Positions 39,501 through 50,861 of a stretch of DNA of 64,000 bases are shown here, one piece after another. Under the pieces are notes generated by a model that saw only the letters and a program-made list of their open reading frames with translations, did no database searches and was not told the origin of the DNA. The DNA comes from Cymbidium sinense (Eukaryota; Streptophyta; Magnoliopsida; Asparagales; Orchidaceae). The stretch spans positions 37,980,983-38,044,982 of the forward strand of contig CM038223.1 of NCBI GenBank assembly GCA_021442155.1, read 5' to 3'. The position numbers and the translations under genes are program-made. Every line of letters begins with the position of its first letter. Position 1 is the stretch's first letter.

Positions 39501-39994
39501 ATACTCATAATTAACAACATTATCACTTCATTATACATATATATTTTAAATAAAAACATCAACAATATAAATGCTTGAACTAAAATGCTTAATAAGATGG
39601 ACCCTCATAAGATTCCTAGTATAATATTGTAATTTAATCTTTAGACAAAAATAATAATTTATAAATGATACTCTTAAAATTAAAATCAACAAATGTTGAT
39701 AATAAGTTCTATTAATAATATATTTTTCTTTTGATCGACATATTATATTTATGATTAATACAAAATTATCACATATTTGTTAATGCATAAAATCTAGCTA
39801 AAAATTAATCTTCCTTTAGGCCATCACATAAAATCAAACAAAATCTTTAGATAATATTCATATATTTCAAAACAAATAAATTGATATAATAGAGATCATT
39901 TTGGTGGTATATTATTTCAATTTAAAATATTTGTGAAATAATGAATAATTATAAACAAAATATTTAATTAATAACTATTTGCATATAAGAATTG

Positions 39995-40043
<49 letters not shown>

Positions 40044-41102
40044 TAGAAACATTTATACATTAGTTATCAAGGATTGTATTAAAACTTAAAAGTTTACATA
40101 ATAATATCTAAATAAGAAAAAAAACTTTTAAACATTTACTATAGAACGTTTCATGACTCAAATAATTATTTAAATCTAAATAGTTATTTGATGTTTCAAA
40201 TGAAATGACTAATGCAAATATTTGATGTTTTAAACATAAAATCATCAAATGTTTAAGAAATGTTTCATAGAAACATCTTGCATAAACATCCAATTATTTT
40301 GAATGAAATGCTGTAGACAAAACGTCTCTTTATTAGCCATTATAATTAATATAATTAATGAATTTTAAAGCAATGAAATCCGGTAAAGCAAAAAATATTG
40401 CGTTTGACTGATTCTGAACATATTATAAAATTATTAAATGCAAAAAAATGATAATCCCATAATATTATCAATTAAAAGATCCTTTTTGTCTTCTGAAGTA
40501 TGTCGTTTCATATTTTTAAAGATATTATATTATATATTTTGAAATAAACTTTTTTTTTAAAATAATGAAACGGCTTAAAAGGAAAAATTAAAAAGAAAAC
40601 TTCTATGCAAAAATACATTTTTAAGAAAAGATAAACTGATTCAATTACCATTCAAATTTGGATAATTCAATTCTTTAACTTCTTAAACAATAATAACAGC
40701 TCACATTAATTATCTTTTGCATGGCTCTTTGTCTTCTAAGAACCCATTAAAAATTTCTTATTATTATTATTTTGAAAAATAATCAAAGGTGAAACACATT
40801 CGTATCAAATTAATATGGCTAAATTTGAACTTTATTTCTCAAATAAGTCACAATGGTGAAAATAAATGAATCATTACATAAAAATTAAAATCTTGATCAA
40901 AATATCGAGCAAACATTTGATAATCTTGATTAAATCTTTCTACTCAAAATCATGAGTAGATATAAAAGAAATATCAATTTTCAATATGAAAAGCCACGTG
41001 ATTTTTGGAAATAAAAAAAAAGTTATTTTGACCCCAAGTTTACAAGTAATCAATAGAAAAGATTGAGGGAAATCTATTTCTCAATGATTCAGCATAATAA
41101 CC
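39501..41102 (-). other. Leader of the minus-strand copia element
   Basis: About 1.6 kb between primer site and gag, long for a copia leader. Very AT-rich, with no recognised gene. It contains an (AT)n tract at 39998-40037 and a cluster of ATGTTTCA/GAAACAT-like short strings at 40130-40290. Part of it may be an unrecognised insertion. Confidence 0.5.
39998..40037. repeat. (TA)n microsatellite
   Basis: About 40 bases of TA repeats in the leader of the copia element. Confidence 0.95.
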
Positions 41103-41115
41103 GGCTCTGATACCA
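41103..41115 (-). other. tRNA-iMet primer binding site of the copia element
   Basis: The minus strand reads TGGTATCAGAGCC, the exact complement of the initiator tRNA-Met 3' end, the normal copia primer. It lies two bases inside the right LTR, which starts at 41118. Confidence 0.93.
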
Positions 41116-41117
41116 CT

Positions 41118-41516
41118 TATTAGAAACAAATGAAGATAAAAATAAATTTATCGTGCTCGAATCTCATGTTAAATTATCAAAAAGATTTAATCAGAAGTGT
41201 ACTTGAATCCATAGAAAAGTAAATACGGGATTCCTAACCTTCCACATCTAATGTCTAATACAGTATTCTTAAGAGAAAGAGTATCTTCTTTTAACTCAAG
41301 ATGGGATGTGATTAAAAATAAGAACTAACCCTTTAGATTGGAGACCATGACTTTATTTATATTTGAGTATATTTTAATTTATTTTTAGCCCAAATACTCA
41401 GTCTCTACATATGATAATTCCATATAAAATTGGTAAGATGCCTTAAAAGCCCAAAAAAAATCATTCTTTATTTGATCATAAGATTAATGAGTTTAAAAAT
41501 AAGAAAATATCTAATG

Positions 41517-41572
<56 letters not shown>

Positions 41573-41592
41573 TCACATCCAAAACTTATAAC
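41118..41592 (-). repeat. 5' LTR of the copia element, truncated
   Basis: It starts TATTAGAAAC, with the terminal TG changed to TA. It aligns with the left LTR through TTTATATTTGAGT, AAAAT and CACATCC, ending near 41592. After this the two LTRs no longer match, so about 400 bases of the outer end are lost. It contains a (TA)n tract at 41519-41570 absent from the other copy. Confidence 0.8.
41519..41570. repeat. (AT)n microsatellite
   Basis: About 52 bases of AT repeats in the truncated 5' LTR of the copia element. The left LTR has only ATTAACATATATGTT at this place. Confidence 0.95.
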
Positions 41593-42379
41593 ATGATTTG
41601 TCGTAGCAAATTTAATTTTTGAGAAAGCATTTGCTGACATTAAGTGAAGTCCACTAATCTTAGCTAATTAAAAATTGCATGGGTAGTAATATATCAACAT
41701 TAATATTTACATGTACTATAGAAATTTTGTTTCAAAATTTAGAATAAAAATAAGATTTAATTACTTAAAAATTAAAAATAAAAATCTATTTAGATAAAAT
41801 TAGTGATAAGATATATAAAATATATTTCTCATTAATATAGGCATAAGACATAAATTGTTACTTTGTGTATTATATTTTTAACATTTAAAGAGTATTATGC
41901 ACTTTTAGAAAATTGTAGAAATAAAAGTTTTATTAATACATATGTATGTGTATCATAAGAGTTTATGTACAAATTTGATGTGAGCATACTAATTTTCTAA
42001 GTATTGAATAAGACAATTATCATATAAATTTAGTTTCAATTTAATTTTAATAATAATAATATTAATATTAAGTTTGATAACTCATCAAAATATCTTGATT
42101 TGTGATCAAATCATCTAGCACAATGAAATAAATATTAGAAGATGATATTTCCATCCTTACGATATTTGGAGTTTCCTGAGATTCATGCTAATTCACTCGT
42201 CAATTTAAATGTTGAACATGCAATCAGTATTAATCTCGAGACACTTAACATAAATCATAAATTCTAATTTGAATCATCATCAACATAAATCTTAAAGTCA
42301 TTGGCCCTAACCTCGAAGTCATCGAAATTTTTTTGTCATTCAACATCATCAACACACCTCCAAGGCATCACTACCAAAG
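41593..42379. other. Unclassified AT-rich stretch
   Basis: Between the truncated copia LTR and the next copia element. No gene, repeat or mobile element recognised on either strand. Confidence 0.5.
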
Positions 42380-43062
42380 TGTTGTATCTAAGGTAACACA
42401 TAGCATTACTAGTTTGAAAACCAATAATAAATTCATCTTATAATAGTGATATTATATTGCTATTATTTAGCTTCCATTTTAATCATTACATTTACTTTGA
42501 ATTTAGTCATTGTAATACATTATAAAAGTTAAAACTGGTGTAACAGATTAGCAACGGTTATAGCTATTGGTATATTGTGTATAAAATTTTTTATCTTTGT
42601 CTAGTGTGAATCAACTCTGCTCAATACATAATTTTGTGAAATCCCCTTTCTAAAACCTCTTTTGTCATATCAACTTGAAGAAGCTTTGATCTGTGGTTCA
42701 AAGCACAGGAGGTGAAGAAACAAGCATGGGGAAGGCGCTTTTGATGGGAAGATGCCTGCCTAATAGGCTTAAAGTGGTGTCTGAACATCTAAGGAAGAGA
42801 GTAGGTTGCTTTAGTTGTAATGTAAGTGTGTTCACTGCCAAGGTGCAACTGAAATACCAATGCTACACTTTGTCATAACATATTTGAAAATAATATTGTA
42901 AGTACAACAAAGTCAATCAATGCCAACCATATGATTGTAATCAGCACCTCTATCTCATCCATTCACTTAATTGTAATAAGAATGTAATATAGATGTGAAA
43001 AGATTTCTATAATACTAGTAACTCTTTATTCCTTCTTTAATTGTTATTGTGATTCTTTTATA

Positions 43063-43075
43063 TAGTATCAGAGCC
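43063..43075 (+). other. tRNA-iMet primer binding site (one change)
   Basis: TAGTATCAGAGCC, one base from the usual TGGTATCAGAGCC. It directly follows the LTR end and decides the orientation of this fragment. Confidence 0.85.
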
Positions 43076-43129
43076 AACCTAACCCAATGGTGCTACCTCC
43101 TCTCTAAGACACCATCTTATATTCTAGTT

Positions 43130-44345
43130 GATCATTTTAATAAGCATTCCAACATTAAACTCCACCAACACCAGTAAAAACATATACTTCCTTGACTTTG
43201 ATGGCACTCACATTCCTCCTCAACTTAAATTCTTAATGACAAACATTAAGAGGAATATCAATATCCAACTATTCCCCAAAAACCATCCCATCTGACAATC
43301 TGAGGTCCTTATTTTTAGGCCACTACCTTTATAGGGTATATCATGAAGGTGTCATTCCCAATTCTCCAAAGAAAATTATTCAGGAAGATGGAATAATCAC
43401 ACCTAATATTACTTACAACACATGGATGCTAATTGACCAAAATCATGTAGCAGCATTGTACTTTATTATCTCAATATCTCTTCTACCTTATGTTCTCAAT
43501 CTCAATACTTGTAATGAAATCTGGACAACCATAGAGAAGAGATTACAACCATATAATAGATCTCACATTCTTCAACTCCAAAATGAATTACATCATCTTA
43601 CCATGAAAGATCAAACTTAATATCATAATACTGCCTGGTCCTCCTCTAGATATAGAAGATATTATAATTTCTCTGAATGGACTTACCCTAGCTTATCAAG
43701 TAATAAAAATGACAATTTGAACCAATCTCAAACACATTAACTTAGATGATCTTTGTTCACTATTATGCAAGAAAGAAATCAATCTTCAAGCAAAGGTAGC
43801 TTGTGAGTTTCAACACTACTCCAACCAATATATGAATACTACTCTCCTAGTAACCAGAAAAAAAGGATGTAGATGATTCTCCTATTCCATTAGAGGATGC
43901 TTTGGCCAAAAAATTTGAAATTCATCTCTAGTGTCAAATTTGCACCAAGTCTAAGCATATCACAACCAAATGATGGCACAAATAAGATATAAGATACAAT
44001 AGATCTATTCTAACCATCTAAATATTAGTAACAAATGCAACAACAATCATCAAATGATCAGCTCATGTGGTTCAAAGGATACTTGACATTGGGGCAACAT
44101 CCCACCTCAATAGCAACAACCATCAGATCATTAGCTTGTACAGCTCAATGGATACTTGACACTAAGGCAACATCACACCTCACGTCTATTGACACACAAC
44201 TCTGAAAAACCAAATAGAATGGAAATTAGCAAATAATCTTTCATGGTAAACACAAACTTTCAATGCAACATACTAGCATAGGTATACTACCTTCACCATG
44301 CATCAACCTACTTCTCTATAAAATTCTATATGTACACAATCTATC
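43130..44345 (+). pseudogene. Copia gag and protease start (broken)
   Basis: The 64-codon open stretch 43426-43620 carries YVLNLNTCNEIWTTIEKRL and LQLQNELHHLTMKDQ, typical of copia gag (UBN2 family). Continuing in other frames come IISLNGLTLAYQ, LDDLCSLLCKKEINLQAK and a knuckle remnant CQICTKSKHITTK near 43938-43970. The protease site occurs twice: ILDIGATSHLNS near 44080-44110 and ILDTKATSHLTS near 44155-44190. Then LSMQHTSIGILPSP near 44255-44295 marks the protease end. Frameshifts and stops throughout. Confidence 0.8.
44030..44200 (+). repeat. Tandem duplication over the copia protease site
   Basis: A unit of about 71 bases (CAACAATCATCAAATGATCA... to CATCCCACCTC) is repeated next to itself, starting at about 44038 and 44109. 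Both carry the protease Asp codon region (GGATACTTGACA). The copies differ at about a fifth of positions, so the duplication is old. Confidence 0.75.
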
Positions 44346-45191
44346 TTAGAATTTACTCTTGGATTATAGTCTCATCAATAATAATAGTAATTCTATTTAT
44401 AGGAATGACACACCAAAGAGTGGGGGTGAACTTATGTGCTTTAGAAATTTTCTTAACTAAAAAATCAATCAAACCTTTAGAGGAGAGAGAGAGAAAGAGA
44501 GAACTTAAAATCAAATCCAATAAAATAGCACATAATGCAAGAGATATAGAAGAATAAAGAAAGAAAAGTAAAAGAGGTACAATGATTTATAGTGGTTCGA
44601 CCAAATAGACCTATGTTCACTCTCTAAACATTCTCCAAAATTCTGCTATCCATTCATATCACAAGAAGCTAAAATAGAGATGCCTTGTCACACACTAAAT
44701 GACTTTATCATAAGGTAAGTTAATAATGTAACAAAATAGGATGACTTTGTCAAATGCAGCTTCCACCAACTTATTTTGACATTTAAGAATTTAATGAATG
44801 CATGTAAAAATTGAATCTCACTAAATCATCATAAATAAACTCTTACATTTTAAATTCTTCTACAAATCATTTCATATTTAAATAACATATCTGAAAGCGT
44901 GTAACATCAAATATCAACATAAATATAGAGTAACAAAAAATGTCAAAATGTAGATTATATGTACCTAAGAAGTCTTTATAATCTCTTAGAATTATACATA
45001 AAAATATATAAATAAACAAGCTTGTCTAGCCACTACCCATCTCTTTGTTCTTACCTAAAAGTCATCTTATAATATCATAATCTAGTGACCTAGTGAGACA
45101 AGCAGTGCTAAAGTAAATCCAATACATGATTGAAGAAACAACATGCATGTAAAGTTGAACTTACATGAAAGTAATAATAAGTAAGGGAATA
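44346..45191. other. Unclassified, possible LTR remnant
   Basis: It contains GAGTGGGGGTGAACTTATG near 44420 and TAGTGGTTCGACC near 44591, strings that remind me of plant copia LTR/leader sequence. No boundaries, primer site or coding frame could be fixed. The 75-codon frame at 44330-44557 has no recognised domain and is GA-rich near its end. Confidence 0.35.
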
Positions 45192-45639
45192 TGATAAGTA
45201 AAAAAAGCTTAGTTAGTTTAGCACATGTTTTAAAGTTAAAACTTTGACATTGTATAATTTATTTGTATAATTTTAAATGTTTATGATTAGAAATATCTTA
45301 CTGAAAAAAATAAAAATACAAAAATCTAGAAAATACAAAAAATCCAAAAAATTCACAATATCTAAAAAATGCAAAAGAAAAAACTATGTAGAATTAAAGA
45401 AGATAGTGCCAGAATGCTAGATTTGCAATGTTGAGGAGCTACATTACAGTGCTAAGATGCCAAAATTAGATATTTGAAGTAAAAAATTAGAGAGCACAAT
45501 GCCTAGATGTTGTGGAATCAACGTTGAGGCATTATAGCCTGACCAAAGCAATTTTTGTAGTTCTAGAAAGTAATTATAGTAAATTTCAAAGCAGTTTCAA
45601 GGGGAAAGAGAGTGAAAATGACTAGAGGGACTTAAAGGC

Positions 45640-45647
45640 TATAAATA
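45640..45647 (+). promoter_or_regulatory. TATA box of the Athila-like 5' LTR
   Basis: TATAAATA in the context AAAGGCTATAAATAGGG. The same sequence stands in the other LTR at 49754-49761, so the core promoter has survived in both copies although the surrounding LTRs differ at many positions. Confidence 0.7.
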
Positions 45648-45760
45648 GGGTGAGTTAAGTAGTGTTAAAGGAGTTTTTTTAAGTGAGTTTAGTGAGAATA
45701 TGTTAGAGTGTAATGATAACCTAGAGAGTGATCCTCCAAGTGTTGTGTAATACACGTATT

Positions 45761-45788
<28 letters not shown>
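45761..45788. repeat. (TG)n microsatellite in the 5' LTR
   Basis: About 28 bases of TG repeats about 115 bases after the TATA box. The matching tract in the other LTR is about 50 bases. Confidence 0.95.
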
Positions 45789-45792
<4 letters not shown>

Positions 45793-46724
45793 AGATCATA
45801 ATTAGAGGATTAAGGACAAGGATACACAATAAAAGGAGGAATTTACCAATGTACTCTTTCCTTTTTTTTTTGTATTTTCTAATACTTCCTATACATATTT
45901 ATATATTTGTTTGTATTCTACTTTCTAAAATGTTAAACTAAGAGTACAAACACTAAATTTACATGAACTTCAGGGATGTCTCTATTATATTAGAATTTAT
46001 TGGGATTAATATAAAAAATTCTTTGTACTTTAAATGAAAATGTGTTTTGCTTATTTCCATGCTCCATTTATCTGTAATCTTAGCAATTAGAATGTTAAAA
46101 ATAAGTGTGGTTTAGAGATCGACTGAATCATAGAAGAACAAGTAAGCAAAAGGAAAAAAAAAATATACTAAATAATCATTAATGTGCTAGATAGGTTGAG
46201 ATATCTAAATAGCCATTTTAGGATTTGCATTTATTTAAAGGGAAATATAGGTAAATCAACCAATTAAAATTTACTTGGCACTAAGTAGAAAATTGGGCAA
46301 AGGAATTGATTTGGTTATACTTATCTAAAGATAGAGAGTATAATACCTTTGTTATTGGTTGACACTACAAGCTTTAAATTAATCCACCATATAGTTTAGT
46401 ATAATACATAGCCTTAAAGATACCATAAATTTAGAGTACTTATTTGAAAAGTAAAAAAAAATACAGCTATATATTTTCTATAAAAATATAAAATATAAAA
46501 ATTAATTTTTTTAATATTTTGTGAAATAATAGGTAGTAAATTTAATTAAGCACTTACATTTTGTTGGATAAAAAACTATGTTTTAAGAGATCGATACTTA
46601 AACTAATGAAAGTTAATATCCAATTTTGCTCTAATCCTCATAGGAATGATACTCTACTCATTCTATATTACTTGATATGACATGTGCACTTGCATATTAG
46701 AGTAAAAAGTACCAATCAAGCTTT

Positions 46725-46743
46725 TGGGATCGTTGCCATGGAT
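46725..46743 (+). other. tRNA-Asp-like primer binding site (degenerate)
   Basis: TGGGATCGTTGCCATGGAT, compared with TGGCGCCGTTGCCGGGGAT in Athila-group elements. It lies six bases after the LTR end. Confidence 0.75.
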
Positions 46744-47009
46744 TAGATGTTGATATTAGCCTTGCTGAATGATTTTTATTTCAACATTTTAGTTATATAT
46801 ATATTTGTGTTATGTGTTAAGTATGAAATATCTTTGTACTTGTTCAGTGTGTTGTTAATTTAGTTTTTGAACCAAAGTTATGATTTCTAAATATTGTATG
46901 CTTGGAGACAAAAGTATAGAAATAGTGCCATTGAGCTTTGATATCGAACAACTTTGTAGAAACAAGAAGAAGAGCCTAATGATTTAAGTGCAGAAATGTT
47001 TAATTATTT

Positions 47010-47930
47010 ACCCAATAGATTTAATGATCCATTCTCAAACACATGTAATCTAAGTTAGAGGAATCAACCTAAGTTCTCTTGGAACAATAATAATTTAAAC
47101 TTTAATCAACTTGAGATTATGAAAAATTGGAGTTATATGTGTTTTGATAATGATAATAATTATACACCTATAGTTCCATTAGAGCATCCTCCTCAAAATG
47201 AAGTTGAAGATTTAATAATGCAAATGAGAATGTAATTATAAAGTCAAACAAATTCTATTAAAAATTTAGAGATTCAACTAGAACAATTGTCTAATAATCT
47301 TATAAATAGACCCCTAGATAGTCTATTTTGTGATATAGAAATTAATCCTAATAAAATATATGAAGAGCAAAATAATGCAATTAAATTTAGAAGTGAAGAA
47401 GATTTAGAAGAGGTGAAGATTTATGAGGATAAACTTGAAGTTGAATTTCAGAGTTTAGACTATGTTATTATGGAAAAGATAAAAGAAAATAAAATTAATG
47501 AGAAAAGGAAGCTCAGTGAGAGGACTTTAAAAATGAGTGAGAGACCACCTCCACCTTTCCCTCAAAGTCTTGAAAAATATTCAAACAAAAAATCCCCCAA
47601 GCTTAAAAAAGAAAGTGTAATTGAAGATTTTGAGATATCAGTGATTGAAAATTCATTAAAATAAGTCATAATTGAGAATGAGCAAGAGAATGAGGATGAT
47701 CCATTTCTTAAATCTGCCCCTAAGGAGTTTGAAGAAAAATGTGAGTTCTTGGAAGTGTTTGTTAGTACTATGAAGTCATCTATCTTAAAGGCATTAGATT
47801 TGGAGTAAAAATCATTGCCTAGCAATTTAAAGAATACCTGCTTAAGTAAATTATCATCTTTACTAACACTAATTTTTAAGAATTTGGATGATGTTAAGGA
47901 AAAAGACTAGATAAATTTTTGAAGATTATT
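47010..47930 (+). pseudogene. Athila-like gag end fused to RT entry remnant
   Basis: The first readable piece is NDPFSNTCNLS with RNQPKFSWNNNN (about 47025-47100), the gag C-terminal pattern of Athila elements. Then IKNLEIQLEQLSNNLINRPL and EINPNK follow (47258-47350). The 125-codon frame 47287-47664 continues with acidic and Lys-rich sequence and PPPPFPQSLEKY. After a stop, SLPSNLKNTCLSK near 47815 looks like the start of the RT region. Then, within about 120 bases, the sequence changes to 3' untranslated type. Protease and catalytic parts of pol are missing. Confidence 0.75.
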
Positions 47931-49342
47931 AAAAACCTATGGATTAGATGCTTGTTGAAATAAAGTACCTATCAGAATGGTTCATCTAAAATTACAAAAA
48001 CTTGGTATCATCAAGCAAAAGACTGTAAAATATGCTCTGTTTAGAAGGCAACACAATGTTTATTTGATTTGGTGTGTAGTTGTGTGACTTGTAGTTGAGA
48101 GTTAATATTACATCTTATGTGAAAGTCTGATATTATTTAAAATTTATTTTGTGTTGTTGCAAGTCCCTATAATACTAAATATTTATTAAAAAAAGATGAA
48201 AAAGAAGGTGAGAAAGTGTCAGAAGAAGAAGATTAAAAAATGAGAAGTTTTTGTTCCTTGTTTTATGCATCTTTCAATATTTTATTATAGTCAAATATGA
48301 GTTTGGGGGAGTGGGAGAGTTAATTTTCTTGTTATTGAAGTCTATCAGAATACAAAGTTGAAGTGTTTTATTATAAAGAATAAATGCATTGTATTATTTA
48401 TACTGACATATTTATTTTATTTTAGTAACGAAAGTTTATAAGTATTAATTGTCCTTCATAATTGTATGTTATTTCTTGGAACTTGAAATTTTCTTTAAAA
48501 AGTAAAACTTTGGAAATAAAATTAATTCAATAATATTTTAATTTAAAAAATAAAACTTGCTTAAATAATGAATTATAACTTAAAATATTAAAAATTAATA
48601 TTTCTTATAAAAATTAGTAATTTAAAATGAGTTAATAAATTTCTTACACATAACACATATAGGAGATTCTTATTGAATTATGATAATTGGCTTAAAATAA
48701 ATAGAAGTCACTTATATTTCAAGAACATAATTTTAATTAGTATTAATTGAAGATTGCCCATTTAGTGAAAAATAACAATTCAATTGAATTGTGTTAGATA
48801 TATAAGGAGAATAGAAAAGTATGAACAACAATAATAGTATTGGTTATGAAGCCAATAAGGTGAACTTTACAAAAAAAAAAGAAGAACAATGAAAAAAAAG
48901 GATGAGAAGAAAACACTTGAGGATGAGTATCATACATAATAATATTTAACAATTCTCCCAATTATCTAATGATGCCAATGAAGTTATTAAAATAACTAAA
49001 TGTGCTAACTTTAAGAGAGAGAATCAGGTTATGACTATTTAAATATAAAGTGATAACTATTTATAATAGTCAATTAAGTAAAATTCAAAAGAATCAACTA
49101 TGTTAATATTAAGCAATGAAATGACTTAACTCAAACGAAATATTAATTTGAGTAAGAATTTAAGCTATTATAGTTAAGTTATTTTTCATATTTAATAATA
49201 GTTCTTGTATGTTTATTTCTTAATTAAAATTTTTATTTAATGTTTTTAAATTCTAAATATTTTCCTACCAAATAAATTGAAGGATTCATGAAAATACATA
49301 TGGTTACTTGAGGACAAATAATGATTTGAATTTAGGGCTGTT
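47931..49342 (+). other. 3' region of the Athila-like element
   Basis: It begins with a string like ATCAAGCAAAAGACTGTAAA...GAAGGCAACACAATGTTTAT (about 48010-48062), which resembles the conserved segment after pol in Athila/Tat-type elements. After that it is AT-rich without recognised frames. GGGCTGTT just before 49343 is the weak remnant of a polypurine tract. Confidence 0.6.
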
Positions 49343-49875
49343 TGATAAGTAAAAATGTTTAGCTAATTTAGCATGTGTTTTCAATTAAAAACATTATTAT
49401 TTTATGATTTATTTTTATAATTTTTATTGAAATAAAAGAGAAATTCAAAAAAAATCCAAAAAGTACAAAAAATGTAGAAGAAAAAGCTATGTAAAAACAG
49501 AGATGATAATGTCGTGGTACCAGATTTAAAGCGTTGAGGTGCCAAACCCAACACTGAGGCACTACATTATAGTGTCGAGGCACTAGAATTACAAATTTGA
49601 AGACAAAAATCAGTGAGCACAACGCGTAGGCACTATAGAACCCGTGCCAAGGCGCAACAACTTGACTAAAGCAGTTTTAGAAAGCTATTGGAGTAGATTT
49701 TGAAGCAGTTTCAAGGGAGAATAGAGTAAAAACTACTAAAGGGACTTAAAGGCTATAAATAGGGGAGTTAAGTTGTATTAAAAGAGGTTTTTTGTGAGTG
49801 ACTTTAGTGAGAGTATGTGATGTGGAAGCACTTGGAGAGTGACTCTAGCTATATTACTACATGTATTTGTGTATG

Positions 49876-49929
<54 letters not shown>

Positions 49930-50861
49930 GTGTGAGGAGATCAATGAGAAGATCAAGGAGAAGGAAACAATAACAAAAGGAGAGAATTTATCAGTGCAGT
50001 CTTTTTTTTTTCTTTGTATTTTCTAGTACTTGTTCCACATATTTATGTATTATATTTGTATTTTACTTTCTAAATGTTGAACTAATAGTGTAAACTTTGA
50101 ATTTATTTAAACTTTTGAGTTCTTTGTGTTGTATTAGACTTTATTATGGATTAATATAAGAAAGTTATTTGTACTTTAAATGAAAATGTAATTTGCTTCT
50201 TTCCATGCTTCATTTACTTGTAATCTAGCCAATTACAATGTTAAAAATAAGTGTGATCTAAAGATATCGACAGAATTCTAGAAGAATAAATAGGAAAAAG
50301 ACAAACAAATGCACTAAATAATCATTAATATACTAGATAGGTTAGGATAACTAAATAACCATTAATATATGATTATTTATAAGATTTACAATTGTTTAAA
50401 GAAAAATATAGGTAAAGAAACCAATTACAATTTACTAGCACTAGGTAGAAAATTGGATAAATAGATTGGGTTGGTTACACTTGTCTAGAGATAGAGAGTA
50501 TAACACTTTTGCTCCTGTTTGACACTACAAGCTTTAAATTAATCCATCACCTAGTTTAATACAATACATAGTATAAAAGATTACATAAAGTTAGAGTACT
50601 TACTTTAAAATAAAAAAATACTTATATATATTTTTATAATAATTAGTCTTTTTAATATTTTATAAAATAGTAGGTAGTAAATTTAATTAAGAACTTATAT
50701 TTCATTGGATAAAAAAAATTAGACTTTAAGAGATTGGTATTCAACTTAATATAAATTAATATATAATTTTATTCTAATCCTCATGGGAATGATACTCTAC
50801 TCATTTTGTGTTACTTGATTCAACACATGCACTTGTGTATAAGAGTAAAATGTACCAATCA
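49343..50861 (+). repeat. 3' LTR of the Athila-like element
   Basis: Starts TGATAAGTAA and ends TACCAATCA, like the left copy. TATA box at 49754-49761. A (GT)n tract at 49878-49927 is longer than in the left LTR. The frame at 49817-50026, reading VCVCVC, is only translated microsatellite. Confidence 0.9.
49878..49927. repeat. (GT)n microsatellite in the 3' LTR
   Basis: About 50 bases of GT repeats, at the same place as the 28-base tract of the 5' LTR. The tract was therefore present before insertion and changed length in at least one copy. Confidence 0.95.

Larger units (their letters stand above)
42380..44345 (+). mobile_element. Ty1/copia fragment: LTR, primer site, gag, protease
   Basis: Plus-strand copia remnant. 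The LTR end is at 43062 (TTTTATA), followed at once by the primer site. The left LTR edge may be TGTTGTATC at 42380, but nothing confirms it. Gag and protease follow, then the copia sequence stops near 44345, with no integrase, RT or second LTR. Confidence 0.75.
45192..46718 (+). repeat. 5' LTR of the Athila-like element
   Basis: It starts TGATAAGTAA and ends TACCAATCA. It aligns along its length with 49343-50861. It contains the TATA box TATAAATA at 45640-45647 and a GT microsatellite at 45761-45788, giving a U3 of about 450 bases. Confidence 0.9.
45192..50861 (+). mobile_element. Athila-like Ty3/gypsy element with pol deleted
   Basis: Two LTRs (45192-46718, 1527 bp; 49343-50861, 1519 bp) enclose 2624 bases. 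LTR ends are the inverted pair TGAT/ATCA. A tRNA-Asp-like primer site follows the left LTR. The inner part holds the end of an Athila-type gag, a trace of the RT entry, then a 3' untranslated region. Protease, most of RT, RNase H and integrase are absent. The flanks GAATA (45187-45191) and ACATG (50862-50866) do not match, so no target duplication is seen. It could not have moved without help from another element. Confidence 0.85.

Noticed and set aside
45142..45170. ACATGCATGT / TTACATG strings near both edges of the Athila-like element as a target duplication
   Set aside because: They are not adjacent to the LTR ends and similarity is too short to count.
49817..50026. 69-codon frame with a Cys-Val run
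   Set aside because: Translated (GT)n tract of the Athila-like 3' LTR.
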